From Chlorobiaceae bacterium (GTDB lineage Bacteria > Bacteroidota > Ignavibacteria > UBA10030 > SZUA-254), in the NCBI GenBank assembly GCA_013824245.1, contig PNNN01000064.1:1-59805 (forward strand): DNA of 59,805 nt, given 5' to 3'. Below are positions 1 through 8,682 of this stretch, piece by piece (position 1 is the first letter of the stretch; each line of letters starts with the position of its first letter). Below the pieces are notes generated by a model that saw only the letters and a program-made list of their open reading frames with translations, ran no database searches and was not told the origin of the DNA. Made by a program: the position numbers and the translations under genes.

Positions 1-765
1 AAGTTCGATTTTGTTATGGCAAATCCACCGTTCAATGTTGACCGTGTGGATAAGGAGCGTATCAAGGATGATCCACGCTTCCCGTTTGGTATGCCGAAGA
101 CGGATAATGCAAACTACCTCTGGATACAGATATTCGCAAGTGCGCTCAACGAGAAGGGACGTGCAGGATTTGTAATGGCAAACTCTGCCGGCGATGCACG
201 CGCTTCTGAGCTTGAAATACGCAAGAAGCTGATTGAGTCTAAAGCTGTGGATGTTATTATTTCTATTGGCTCAAACTTTTTCTATACCGTTACGCTTCCT
301 TGTACGTTATGGTTTCTTGATAAAGGGAAGAAAAAAACAGACCGTAAGGATAAAGTTCTCTTCATAGATGCACGGCATATTTTTAGGCAGATAGACCGTG
401 CGCACCGCGATTTTACGCCTGAGCAGATTGAGTTTATTGCAAACATTGTACGGTTGTTTCGTGGCGAAAAGCCAGAGTTCATGAGCGATAGCGAAAAGAT
501 GTTAAAGGAGAAATTCTCAAACGGCAAATATATTGATGTGGCAGGATTGTGTAAAGTTGCGACAATAAAAGAGATTGAAGCGCAGGGATGGAGTTTAAAT
601 CCCGGACGCTATGTTGGTGTAACTGAGCGAGCAGCTGATGATTTTGATTTCAAGGAAAAGTTAGAAGAACTAAATGAAGAATTAGAAGTACTGAATGTTG
701 AAGCGAGAGAGTTTGAAGAGCGGATTGCGACAAATGTAATCAAGCTATTGGAAAACGAGAGTTGA
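1..765 (+). CDS. hsdM: Type I restriction-modification DNA methyltransferase subunit (HsdM), C-terminal part
   Basis: The reading frame is open from the first base, so the gene begins upstream of the window and only its last 254 codons are here. HsdM is the adenine-N6 methyltransferase subunit, which with HsdS methylates the recognition site. The catalytic motif IV of N6-adenine methylases, NPPF, stands at visible residues 8-11, followed by the FPFG and NANYLWIQ stretches usual in HsdM. The C-terminal helical tail (from about residue 205) is rich in Glu, Leu and Lys and looks like the coiled coil that contacts HsdS. The stop codon overlaps the hsdS start (TGATG), so the two are translationally coupled. 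The family call is firm; the SAM-binding motif I lies outside the window. Confidence 0.95.
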   Translation, partial: KFDFVMANPPFNVDRVDKERIKDDPRFPFGMPKTDNANYLWIQIFASALNEKGRAGFVMANSAGDARASELEIRKKLIESKAVDVIISIGSNFFYTVTLPCTLWFLDKGKKKTDRKDKVLFIDARHIFRQIDRAHRDFTPEQIEFIANIVRLFRGEKPEFMSDSEKMLKEKFSNGKYIDVAGLCKVATIKEIEAQGWSLNPGRYVGVTERAADDFDFKEKLEELNEELEVLNVEAREFEERIATNVIKLLENES

Positions 766-2018
766 TGAAGAACGGTTGGCAAAAATTACAGTTGAGTGAA
801 TGCCTACAATTCATTTCAAGAGGGAAAGCTCCTAAGTATGTTCCCACAAGTTCAGTCGCAGCTCTGAACCAAAAAGCTATCAGATGGGATTATATAGAAA
901 CCCAATATTTAAAATATCACGATCCAGATGTAAAAATTAGAGAGGATATTTTTATTCGAAAAGGTGATATTGTTGTAAATTCAACAGGCGACATTACAAT
1001 CGGTCGAGCTTATTACTTTAAAAAGGAATGGCCAAAGCTCTTTGTAGATTCTCACGTAACGATTCTAAGATTGAGAAAGGATATTCTATTACCAGAGTTT
1101 TTGATATACTTATTCCCCCTACCAGAATATCAGAAACAAATTTATAGCCTGGTAACCGGTGCAACTGGGCAATTAGAGTTATCAAAAAGCAATCTCTCAA
1201 AACTTGAAGTAATAGTTCCTCCCATACCAACCCAGCGCAAAATCGCATTAATCCTCTTCGCCTACGACGACCTGATTGAGAACAACACACGTCGCATAAA
1301 GATACTCGAAGAAATGGCGCAGACGATTTACAGGGAATGGTTTGTGGAGTTCCGTGCGCTGGGTGTTGAGCTACGCAAAGCAACACCGGAAGAAAAGAAG
1401 CTGACAGGCAAGGATGTGTTTCCGAAGGGGTGGGATGTCAAATCAGTAGTAGATGCAGTTTTTGTTTGTCCAAAAACTACGGTTCCCAAAGATGGACTGA
1501 AGCCATTCGTACCCATGGCAAGCCTTACAGATAATTCAATGTTGATAAATGATATTCAGTTTAAAGAAGGTAATGGTGGTTCAAAGTTTAAGAATGGAGA
1601 TACACTATTTGCACGCATAACGCCATGTCTGGAGAATGGAAAGACTGGTTTCGTTCAGTTCTTGAAATCAGATAGTGAGGTTGCATTTGGTTCAACCGAG
1701 TTCATGGTTTTAAGATCAAGAACCCTTACACCTGAATACGTATACTTAATGGCACGTTCCAACGAATTTAGGGATAACGCAATAAAGAGTATGTCAGGTG
1801 CTACAGGTCGACAGCGAGTGCAAGAAGATTGTTTTCAAAAATTCTTCATTGCGCAACCCGATAATAATACATTGCAACAATTCAGTGATTTAATTCAGCC
1901 AATATTCAGGATGATATATTCGCTCTCGACAAAGAACAATAATCTTCGCCGTACACGTAACCTGCTGCTGCCGAAGCTGATTAGCGGTGAAATAGAACTC
2001 ACACTGGAGACTACATGA
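765..2018 (+). CDS. hsdS: Type I restriction-modification specificity subunit (HsdS)
   Basis: This is the DNA-recognition subunit, with two target-recognition domains each followed by a conserved helix. TRD1 spans about residues 1-150, the first conserved region (PPIPTQRKIA then the YREWFVEF stretch) about 150-215, TRD2 about 220-385, and the closing conserved helix with RRTRNLLLPKLISGE ends the protein. I place the start at the ATG at 765, which overlaps the hsdM stop; a TTG one codon upstream is possible but needless. Length (417 aa) is normal for a two-TRD HsdS. The stop codon overlaps the next start (ATGA at 2015). The closing motif occurs again about 1.4 kb downstream at the end of a chimeric ORF, so this 3' end may be a recombination product. 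Confidence 0.93.
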   Translation: MKNGWQKLQLSECLQFISRGKAPKYVPTSSVAALNQKAIRWDYIETQYLKYHDPDVKIREDIFIRKGDIVVNSTGDITIGRAYYFKKEWPKLFVDSHVTILRLRKDILLPEFLIYLFPLPEYQKQIYSLVTGATGQLELSKSNLSKLEVIVPPIPTQRKIALILFAYDDLIENNTRRIKILEEMAQTIYREWFVEFRALGVELRKATPEEKKLTGKDVFPKGWDVKSVVDAVFVCPKTTVPKDGLKPFVPMASLTDNSMLINDIQFKEGNGGSKFKNGDTLFARITPCLENGKTGFVQFLKSDSEVAFGSTEFMVLRSRTLTPEYVYLMARSNEFRDNAIKSMSGATGRQRVQEDCFQKFFIAQPDNNTLQQFSDLIQPIFRMIYSLSTKNNNLRRTRNLLLPKLISGEIELTLETT

Positions 2019-3319
2019 ATAAATTAGTTGAAACTGGATCCGACGGATGTCGCAAACAACCAACACAAGAGGAAGTGCTCTCGCCTGGCTATACAAAGAT
2101 GCTCGATCTGCAAAAGCAACTTGGATCTCACTCGGGCGAGGGGCGTCACTTATTGGTGTTCCTTGATGGGACATGGAATGAAGATCGCACGCCGATCGGC
2201 GAAGCAACACCGACAAACGTGCTTCGCATGTTTCATGAAATCGATAAAAAGCCGAACCCGGGGAAACAGCCGCACATCATCGCACGATATTATCGCGGAG
2301 TTGGGAACCGTCAGGATAACAAGTACTTAAATCGATTGTGGTATGGGTTTAACGGAGAAGATGAGCAGCGGATACGCCAAGCTGCGTTCGCCGGGCTCTA
2401 CAGTGATTATAAATCTGTCAATGATGTCATTTACATTATTGGTTTTAGCCGTGGCGCAGCGAGCGCACGCCTCTTGGCAAGAGATTTATGCAAAGATGGG
2501 TTTCCACCGAATTTGGAAGTGGAGACACGCCATTACCCAAATTTCCTTACAGGCCAGATCGAAGCGCGCATCGTGTGGGTCAGACGACATAACGAGTGTG
2601 CAGACAAAACCGTTTTCCCAAAAGTAAAGTTCCTCGGTTGTTGGGATACCGTCGATGCGTTTGTTCTCCCGTCTCGCTTTCCTGCAGATGATTCAAAAGA
2701 TAAGGTCGCGAGGTGGTTTAAAAATATTGCTCCTCGTCTTCTCGGAAAGGAACGGTTTCGGGGCGATGAAAATCAGATCCCACAGAAGGTCGAACAGGCG
2801 GTACACTGTGTGGCGATCGATGAAACGAGAAACGCTTTTCTTCCAACATTGATGCCTGCTGCTAAGAATGTTGAAGAAGTGTGGTTTCCCGGCGTTCACT
2901 CCGACGTGGGAGGCGGATATGGTGATAATAAGCTTGCCGGTGAGGCGTATGACTTCATGAGAGTGTTTTTGGAAAAGGAGTCTAAAAAGGAAAATCAAAT
3001 AGATCCTATTTCTTTCAATTCTAAGGGTAAGAACTCGGAATCGTACTGTTTTCATTATCATGGTTTAAATACCGGCATGGAACGTACCAAAGAGTTTTTC
3101 GGCTTCGGGACAAACATGCGCAAGATTAGAGTTCTTAACGGTGCGCCGGGAGCTAAACCCAAGATTCATTCGTCAATCTTTACGGTAATAGGGAACGGCA
3201 ATGTGTTTGCAGCAAACAAAAAGAACAAACGCACATGGCGAGTGACCTATGACCCATACAACTTTCGAGAATTTAATGATGGTTTTGAGATTGTCGATAC
3301 GGAGCGGCGTGATTTATGA
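2015..3319 (+). CDS. DUF2235 / Tle1-like alpha/beta-hydrolase embedded in the RM operon
   Basis: This 434-residue protein carries the DUF2235 fold known from Tle1-type phospholipase effectors and many uncharacterised hydrolases. LVFLDGTWNE near residue 50 opens the fold. The nucleophile elbow GFSRGA puts the catalytic Ser at 145, CWDTVDAF puts the acid Asp at 211, and FPGVHSDVGGGY puts His at 295, so the triad looks intact. There is no signal peptide or membrane segment, so it is probably cytoplasmic. It starts inside the hsdS stop codon and its own stop overlaps the next start (ATGA at 3316). Bases 2161-2220 are 55% GC by count, higher than the AT-rich genes just downstream, which suggests a separate origin. 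A nuclease-linked lipase acting in phage defence is an inference; the substrate is unknown. Confidence 0.85.
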   Translation: MNKLVETGSDGCRKQPTQEEVLSPGYTKMLDLQKQLGSHSGEGRHLLVFLDGTWNEDRTPIGEATPTNVLRMFHEIDKKPNPGKQPHIIARYYRGVGNRQDNKYLNRLWYGFNGEDEQRIRQAAFAGLYSDYKSVNDVIYIIGFSRGAASARLLARDLCKDGFPPNLEVETRHYPNFLTGQIEARIVWVRRHNECADKTVFPKVKFLGCWDTVDAFVLPSRFPADDSKDKVARWFKNIAPRLLGKERFRGDENQIPQKVEQAVHCVAIDETRNAFLPTLMPAAKNVEEVWFPGVHSDVGGGYGDNKLAGEAYDFMRVFLEKESKKENQIDPISFNSKGKNSESYCFHYHGLNTGMERTKEFFGFGTNMRKIRVLNGAPGAKPKIHSSIFTVIGNGNVFAANKKNKRTWRVTYDPYNFREFNDGFEIVDTERRDL

Positions 3320-3492
3320 ACCCTCACGTCTACTTCAAAGACCATCTTGTTGGACGGCCAGCCATCAGGTTCCTCGCGGAGCGTGCTTGTGCTAAAATTC
3401 AAACTTTCCGCCGCACACGCGACCTGCTGCTGCCGAAGCTGATAAGCGGTGAGGTGGGTGTGGAAGAAATGGAAATAAATTTTAAGGAATAA
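3316..3492 (+). pseudogene. 58-codon chimeric ORF: unknown N-terminus joined to a second HsdS C-terminal tail
   Basis: An open frame begins with an ATG that overlaps the DUF2235 stop and ends at TAA 3490-3492. Its first 26 or so residues (beginning MNPHVYFKDHLVGRP) resemble nothing I recognise. From about residue 27 it becomes FRRTRDLLLPKLISGEV, a near copy of the last conserved helix of hsdS, and then ends with an acidic tail typical of complete HsdS proteins. The DNA is also nearly identical to the hsdS 3' end at about 1948-2000, including a run of over twenty identical bases. The simplest reading is that the original hsdS end lies here and that a recombination at this motif put the hydrolase gene upstream of it. 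The N-terminal part may be the remnant of another cargo gene. A functional peptide is not excluded. Confidence 0.75.
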
Positions 3493-3497
3493 ACATT

Positions 3498-3947
3498 ATG
3501 GCAGAAATAAATCTGACACAAGCAGAAGCAGATAGACTAATCGCAATCCAAAAAATAAAAGTAAGCGATACACCGTGGGAATATCCTGTTCAAGGATCCG
3601 GCATTTCAATTCCTTTAGTGTCAATAGATAAGAAGGAGAATTTTTTACTAGACATCAGTAGAGGGAGAATTGATTTAATTAAAGGTAGGTACCAAACACG
3701 TGCAAGACAAGTTGTAATACTAGTGCGGATAGATTTTGGCGGGGCACCTCATAGAAATCCTGATGGGAAAGAAGTGGCAAGCCCACATCTTCATGTCTAT
3801 CGCGAAGGCTATGGGGATAAGTGGGCAACTTTGATTCCAAAAGATTTATTTAAAAATATTTCTGATCGATCACAATTGCTTGAAGATTTCATGGAATATT
3901 GCAATATTATACAAAGACCCAATATTGTGCATGGACTATTTATATGA
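3498..3947 (+). CDS. Hypothetical protein, DUF6978-like
   Basis: This 149-residue soluble protein has no signal peptide or membrane helix. From memory it resembles the DUF6978 family: an N-terminal helix ([14 protein letters not shown]), a short beta-rich core with a DISRGRIDL stretch, and a conserved [14 protein letters not shown] segment near residue 100. It lies 5 bp after the chimeric HsdS-tail ORF. Its stop codon overlaps the next start (ATGA at 3944), so it should be expressed together with the DUF1828-like partner. The gene is visibly more AT-rich than the hydrolase gene before it. The two-gene arrangement resembles a small toxin-antitoxin or defence accessory pair, but nothing in the sequence assigns a biochemical role. 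Confidence 0.75.
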   Translation: MAEINLTQAEADRLIAIQKIKVSDTPWEYPVQGSGISIPLVSIDKKENFLLDISRGRIDLIKGRYQTRARQVVILVRIDFGGAPHRNPDGKEVASPHLHVYREGYGDKWATLIPKDLFKNISDRSQLLEDFMEYCNIIQRPNIVHGLFI

Positions 3948-4711
3948 TAGTTGAAGAAATACAGAATTTATTAGACAAATACCTAGATTGGCTACGTGAT
4001 AAAACTACTCTACGTCAACTCGATGATTGGGTGGAAATCACTACCCCATATATAGATAGACATAATGATTATCTGCAGATATATGCTACTAGAAAAAATG
4101 GAAATTATATTCTAACAGATGATGGATATATTTTGCAAGATTTGGAACAATCGGGATGTGCAATTGAAAGTCCCAAACGCCAGGATCTGCTAAAAATGAC
4201 TTTGAATGGGTTTGGCGTACAATTACAAGGTAAAAAATTAGAAATTCATGCATCTGCAGAAAACTTTTCTTTGAAAAAACATAATCTTGTTCAGGCTATG
4301 CTTGCAATTAATGATTTGTTTTACCTCGCTGTTCCGATGGTAGCAAGTATATTCTTCGAAGACGTTGTACAATGGCTAGAACTTAATGAGATTCGGTATA
4401 CACCGAAGGTAAAATTTACAGGCAAAACTGGTTACGATCATCTTTTTGATTTTGTCATTCCAAAATCGAGAAAGAAACCGGAACGAATTATACAGACAAT
4501 AACAAGACCAAATCGAGATACAGCTATGGGAGTAGCATTTGCATGGGTCGACACGAGGGAGGTTAGACCATCTGATTCGAAAGCGTATGCTTTCTTAAAT
4601 GATACAGAACATACGGTACAAGCAGGAGTGCTTGATGCACTTCGCAGTTATGATGTTAGTCCGATTGTTTGGAGTAAGCGAGAAGAATTACGTGAAGAAT
4701 TTTCTGCTTGA
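3944..4711 (+). CDS. DUF1828/DUF1829 domain protein
   Basis: This is a 255-residue soluble protein. The N-terminal half (about residues 25-110, with [16 protein letters not shown] and [10 protein letters not shown]) matches what I remember of DUF1828, and the C-terminal half (about 150-240, with [17 protein letters not shown] and ending near SPIVWSKRE) matches DUF1829. I start it at the ATG overlapping the previous stop (ATGA), which is 15 codons inside the longest open frame. Bases 3961-4020 are only 33% GC by count, lower than the hsdM and hydrolase genes. No catalytic motif is obvious, though the FDF...RPNR...AFAW pattern in the second half could be a degenerate nuclease-like core (speculative). 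With its overlapping partner it forms a two-gene module lodged between hsdS and hsdR. Confidence 0.78.
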   Translation: MIVEEIQNLLDKYLDWLRDKTTLRQLDDWVEITTPYIDRHNDYLQIYATRKNGNYILTDDGYILQDLEQSGCAIESPKRQDLLKMTLNGFGVQLQGKKLEIHASAENFSLKKHNLVQAMLAINDLFYLAVPMVASIFFEDVVQWLELNEIRYTPKVKFTGKTGYDHLFDFVIPKSRKKPERIIQTITRPNRDTAMGVAFAWVDTREVRPSDSKAYAFLNDTEHTVQAGVLDALRSYDVSPIVWSKREELREEFSA

Positions 4712-4777
4712 CAATTATTGATAAATAGCCTTCCATGAAGATATTTAATAGTAAGTGTGTAATGGATGGAATATAAA

Positions 4778-4806
4778 AATAAAAAAGGCCGACGTGACCG
4801 ACGGCC
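4778..4806 (-). terminator. Rho-independent terminator facing the minus strand
   Basis: Read on the minus strand, a strong stem (GGCCG paired with CGGCC, with two further pairs inside around one T-T mismatch and a 4-base loop, 4787-4806) is followed by a run of T broken by one A. On the plus strand the T-run is missing, so it does not terminate the cargo genes. No minus-strand gene that would need it is evident. Confidence 0.55.
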
Positions 4807-4814
4807 CAACTCCT

Positions 4815-4829
4815 TCTGCCATGGGCAGA
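4815..4829. repeat. Short inverted repeat upstream of hsdR
   Basis: Arms of 6 bp (TCTGCC / GGCAGA) flank the trinucleotide ATG, 33 bp before the hsdR start. It could be an operator or the stem of a short RNA; the evidence does not separate these. Confidence 0.35.
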
Positions 4830-4862
4830 TGAACTGGTATTAATATAACGATTAAACATTTA

Positions 4863-7800
4863 ATGTCAAACTTTACCGAAAATAAATTGGTTGAAGCGCC
4901 AGCAATTGCGCTTTTTGATGAAATTAGGTGGAAAACTGGTGATTATTTTTTCGAGGCTTTTGGACCTAATGGTACTCTTGGTCGTGAAACTCCATCAGAA
5001 GTTGTTTTGGTCTCACGTCTACGTCCTGCTTTACAAAAACTCAATCGCGAATTATCATCCGAAGCTATTCAACTTGCCATCGAAGAACTCACAAAAGATA
5101 AAAGCTCACTCAATCCTGTAAACGCCAACCGTGAAATTTACAAGTTACTCAAAGATGGCGTTCCAGTAACTGTGAGAAACCAGAAAGGTGAGGAGGTCCA
5201 AGAACGTGTCCGTGTAATAGAATGGGATAATCCGAAAGAGAATGATTACTTCCTTGCCTCACAGTTCTGGGTTACAGGCGATATGTACAAACGCCGTGCG
5301 GATCTCATCGGTTTTGTGAATGGTTTACCTATTGTATTTATCGAATTAAAAGCGATGCACAAGCGTTTAGAGAATGCATTTTACGGTAATCTAACAGACT
5401 ACAAGGATACAATTCCACAGCTATTCTGGTATAACGGTTTCATCATACTTTCAAACGGAAGCGAAAGCAAAATTGGAACAATCAGTTCTCAGTGGGAACA
5501 TTTTGCAGACTGGAAAAAGATCAACAACGAAGGTGAAGAAGGAGTTATATCACTTGAGACTATGATACGTGCTACGTGTGAGCCAAAGAGGTTGCTGGAT
5601 ATTGTAGAAAACTTCATTCTCTACAGCGATGAGAAGGGTGGTCTCGTTAAGATGGTTGCAAAAAACCATCAGCATCTTGGCGTAAATAGTGCATTCGAAG
5701 CAGTCAGGGAGATAAAGGATAATCGTGGTCGGTTAGGAGTTTTCTGGCACACACAAGGCAGCGGTAAAAGTTATTCAATGGTCTTTTTCGCTCAAAAGGT
5801 TATGCGTAAACTTCCGGGGAATTATACGTTCGTGGTTGTTACGGACCGTAATGAGCTTGACGGACAAATCTATAAGAACTTTGCTAATGCCGGAGTAATA
5901 ACGGAAGCTGAAGAACGCGTCAGAGCCGACAGCGGCGAACATCTGAAGCAATTACTCAAAGAAGATCATCGTTATCTCTTTACACTTATACAGAAGTTTC
6001 ATACCGATCCAGGTAAAACATATCCGATGATATCAGATCGTTCAGATATTATTGTTATTACAGACGAAGCACACCGCAGTCAGTATGATATAATGGCACT
6101 CAACATGAGGAATGCTTTACCTAATGCTGCCTTCATTGGTTTTACAGGTACACCTTTGATGATAGGTGAAGAGAGAACGAGGCAAGTATTTGGTGATTAC
6201 GTCAGTATATACAATTTCAAGCAATCAATAGATGATAAGGCGACTGTCCCGCTCTATTACGAAAACCGAATACCAGAACTGCAACTTACAAATAAAGAAT
6301 TAAATGAAGACATACAAAATGTCATCGAAGAAGCGATGCTCGATGAAGAGCAGGAGAAAAAGTTAGAGCGTGAGTTTTCCAGAGAATATCATCTTATTAC
6401 AAGGGATGACCGTTTAGAAAAGATAGGTGAAGATATCGTTGCACATTTTATGGGACGTGGTTATTCCGGTAAAGCGATGGTAATCTCAATCGATAAAGCA
6501 ACCGCAGTGAAGATGTACGATAAGGTTAAGAAATTCTGGGGAAAATATCTTGATGATTTGCGTGTGAAGTTAAATGCTGCCATAGATGATAAGCAGAAGG
6601 AAGAACTTCAGGAAAAGATTAGCTTCATGCAAGAGACTGATATGGCAGTTGTGGTCTCTCAGTCGCAGAATGAAATTCAGGAGTTCAGAGATAAGGGTTT
6701 GGATATTGCAACACACCGCAAGCAGATGGTAACAGAGGAGATGGATGTTAAGTTTAAAGATCCGAAAGATCCGTTCCGAATTGTATTTGTCTGTGCAATG
6801 TGGATGACAGGATTTGATGTGCCATCCTGCTCGACAATCTATCTCGATAAACCTATGAGAAATCATACACTGATGCAAACCATTGCCCGTGCGAACAGAG
6901 TTTACAAAGATAAGCTTATTGGTTTAATCGTTGATTATGTCGGCGTGTTCCGTAACTTACAGAAAGCACTTGCAATCTATGGTTCGGCTTCTGGTGGTGG
7001 TATATTACTGGGGGAATCGCCTGTTCAAGATAAACAAAAACTTGTTGAAGAACTCAGGATAGCGATTGAACTGATCGAGGATTACTGTGAAGAACGAAAG
7101 ATTGCTCTTGATAAAATCATTTCTGCTGATGCCTTCCCGAAGATAAAACTGATAGACGATGCTATTGATGCGATACTACAGAACGAGGAATCAAAGAAGA
7201 AATACATGTCTATGGCATTATCAATACAGTCTCTTTACAAAGCCATGTTGCCCGACCCTAAAGCTACGGAGTTCGTTGAGAAAGTTTTATTAATCGGAGT
7301 GATTGCGGAAAAGATACGCTCCTTAACACCTCCCGCTGATATTTCTCATGTTATGCAGGCGGTGGAAGCTGTATTGGATGGCTCAATAGCTGCCGAGGGA
7401 TATATCATACACGAGCAGGGTGAGTATGGCAAGAATGTTATTGATTTGTCTAAAATAGACTTCGAGGCACTGAAAGCTAAGTTTGAAAAATCGAAGAAAC
7501 ATATTGAAGTCGAGCGATTAAAAGGAGCAATCAATGCCCGGCTCCTGATGATGGTTCGGTTAAACAAAAGTCGGATGAATTACCTTGAGCAATTTCAGAA
7601 GATGATAGATGATTATAACTCCGGTTCGGCGAATGTCGAGCAGTTCTTCAATCAGCTAGTTGAATTCGCCAAAACATTAAATGAGGAAGAGCGTCGTGGT
7701 GTGGCTGAAGGTTTGAACGAAGAAGAACTTACATTATTTGATATTCTCACAAAACCAGACATGAATTTAACACAGGCTCAAGAGAAAGACATTAAAAAGG

Positions 7801-8027
7801 TAGCCAAAGAACTGATTGAGACGCTCAAACGTGAAAAACTCGTCCTTGACTGGAGAAAAAAACAGCAATCACGTGCAAATGTGAGAATTTGCATAGAAAA
7901 CATTTTGGATAAACTCCCACAGATTTATACAAAGGATATCTACTCCCAGAAATGCGATTATGTTTATCAGCATGTATATGATTCGTATTATGGGGAGGGG
8001 CGGAGTGTGTATTTATCGAAAACATAA
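4863..8027 (+). CDS. hsdR: Type I restriction enzyme translocase/endonuclease subunit (HsdR)
   Basis: This 1054-residue motor subunit translocates and cuts unmodified DNA in complex with HsdM and HsdS. The N-terminal PD-(D/E)xK nuclease core is visible as RRADLIGF (Asp147) and IVFIELKA (Glu161, Lys163). The SF2 helicase core follows: Walker A in TQGSGKS near residue 300, the DEAH box in ITDEAHRSQ near 400, FTGTPL near 425, and the C-terminal RecA lobe with MWMTGFDVPS and QTIARANR near residues 640-680. The acidic C-terminal region binds the methylase core. Length is normal and all key residues appear intact. Unusually, about 2.8 kb of cargo separates it from hsdS. No strong ribosome-binding site precedes the ATG. 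Confidence 0.96.
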   Translation: MSNFTENKLVEAPAIALFDEIRWKTGDYFFEAFGPNGTLGRETPSEVVLVSRLRPALQKLNRELSSEAIQLAIEELTKDKSSLNPVNANREIYKLLKDGVPVTVRNQKGEEVQERVRVIEWDNPKENDYFLASQFWVTGDMYKRRADLIGFVNGLPIVFIELKAMHKRLENAFYGNLTDYKDTIPQLFWYNGFIILSNGSESKIGTISSQWEHFADWKKINNEGEEGVISLETMIRATCEPKRLLDIVENFILYSDEKGGLVKMVAKNHQHLGVNSAFEAVREIKDNRGRLGVFWHTQGSGKSYSMVFFAQKVMRKLPGNYTFVVVTDRNELDGQIYKNFANAGVITEAEERVRADSGEHLKQLLKEDHRYLFTLIQKFHTDPGKTYPMISDRSDIIVITDEAHRSQYDIMALNMRNALPNAAFIGFTGTPLMIGEERTRQVFGDYVSIYNFKQSIDDKATVPLYYENRIPELQLTNKELNEDIQNVIEEAMLDEEQEKKLEREFSREYHLITRDDRLEKIGEDIVAHFMGRGYSGKAMVISIDKATAVKMYDKVKKFWGKYLDDLRVKLNAAIDDKQKEELQEKISFMQETDMAVVVSQSQNEIQEFRDKGLDIATHRKQMVTEEMDVKFKDPKDPFRIVFVCAMWMTGFDVPSCSTIYLDKPMRNHTLMQTIARANRVYKDKLIGLIVDYVGVFRNLQKALAIYGSASGGGILLGESPVQDKQKLVEELRIAIELIEDYCEERKIALDKIISADAFPKIKLIDDAIDAILQNEESKKKYMSMALSIQSLYKAMLPDPKATEFVEKVLLIGVIAEKIRSLTPPADISHVMQAVEAVLDGSIAAEGYIIHEQGEYGKNVIDLSKIDFEALKAKFEKSKKHIEVERLKGAINARLLMMVRLNKSRMNYLEQFQKMIDDYNSGSANVEQFFNQLVEFAKTLNEEERRGVAEGLNEEELTLFDILTKPDMNLTQAQEKDIKKVAKELIETLKREKLVLDWRKKQQSRANVRICIENILDKLPQIYTKDIYSQKCDYVYQHVYDSYYGEGRSVYLSKT

Positions 8028-8048
8028 ATTTAAAATCAAAGGATAATT

Positions 8049-8237
8049 ATGAACGAAGAACAAAAACAAAGCGCGCAACCGGTAATCGGTGAATTTAAAG
8101 GCAAACCGACTCTACGTATACCAATCGTCGACGATCCGTCGCCAGATACATCGTGGCATTGGTTTACATTTGGTAAAAGTAAAGCCAAAGCAATCGTGAA
8201 GTTTTATGATGCGATTAAGAAATTTGCGGAAGAATAA
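8049..8237 (+). CDS. Small conserved protein downstream of hsdR
   Basis: This 62-residue soluble protein starts 21 bp after hsdR with an AAAGGA ribosome-binding site 6 bases before the ATG. The core pattern, GKPTLRIPI followed by WHWFTFGKSKAKAIVK and a closing helix, resembles short proteins of the type 'FTFGLxKAKxIxENxDAIxKF' seen in many bacteria and annotated only as hypothetical. Such proteins may bind DNA or protein partners, but I know of no tested function. Its position makes it the last or next-to-last gene of the restriction operon. Confidence 0.75.
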   Translation: MNEEQKQSAQPVIGEFKGKPTLRIPIVDDPSPDTSWHWFTFGKSKAKAIVKFYDAIKKFAEE

Positions 8238-8254
8238 AAAAAAGGAGAAAAAAC

Positions 8255-8383
8255 ATGAGTAAAGGTCAGGACAGTCAGAAGACAACCAAGAAAGAACCCG
8301 TAAAAACCATGAAGGAAAAGAAAGCCGCGAAGAGAATCAAGAAAGAAGAAAAAAGAATTCATGGACTGCAATTGCCTGCATGA
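8255..8383 (+). CDS. 42-residue lysine-rich protein
   Basis: A strong AAAGGAGA ribosome-binding site lies 5-6 bases before the ATG, 17 bp after the preceding stop. The product begins MSKGQDSQKTTKKEP, is made up of about one-third Lys/Arg with almost no hydrophobic core until a short HGLQLPA tail, and is probably disordered. Small basic proteins that start MSKGKDSKKE occur in several phyla and are uncharacterised. A nucleic-acid-binding or ribosome-associated role would fit the charge but is inference. It is shorter than most gene finders accept. Confidence 0.7.
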   Translation: MSKGQDSQKTTKKEPVKTMKEKKAAKRIKKEEKRIHGLQLPA

Positions 8384-8682
8384 AATTGCGTTTTGTTAGA
8401 AACAGCATGGCATCGACTCCCGTGGAGTTCTCTTACGCGATGACGATAGGGATACGGGATCTCAAATAAATTTTAACTCATATGAACCGCATCTTCCTAT
8501 TGGCAGATGTGAAACCCCGATTATAAAATATTGGTGTTTGGTTTATTTATGTTATGATGCTGGTGAGGATATTAGGATAAGATTAGAATACCATGTATCT
8601 TAAATGTAAGAAATTCCTTATCGACTATTCTTTAAAAATATTTCAATATATGTTTAACAACTCAGAAATTCGAGGTTCATGA
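8384..8682. other. Intergenic stretch after the RM locus
   Basis: Nothing coding is convincing here. A short stem (ACTCC-CGT-GGAGT, 8416-8428) is present without a T-run. The rest is AT-rich. Confidence 0.4.

Noticed and set aside
1018-1386. 122-codon minus-strand frame within hsdS
   Set aside because: Shadow of hsdS; Cys- and Arg-rich composition without a family pattern.
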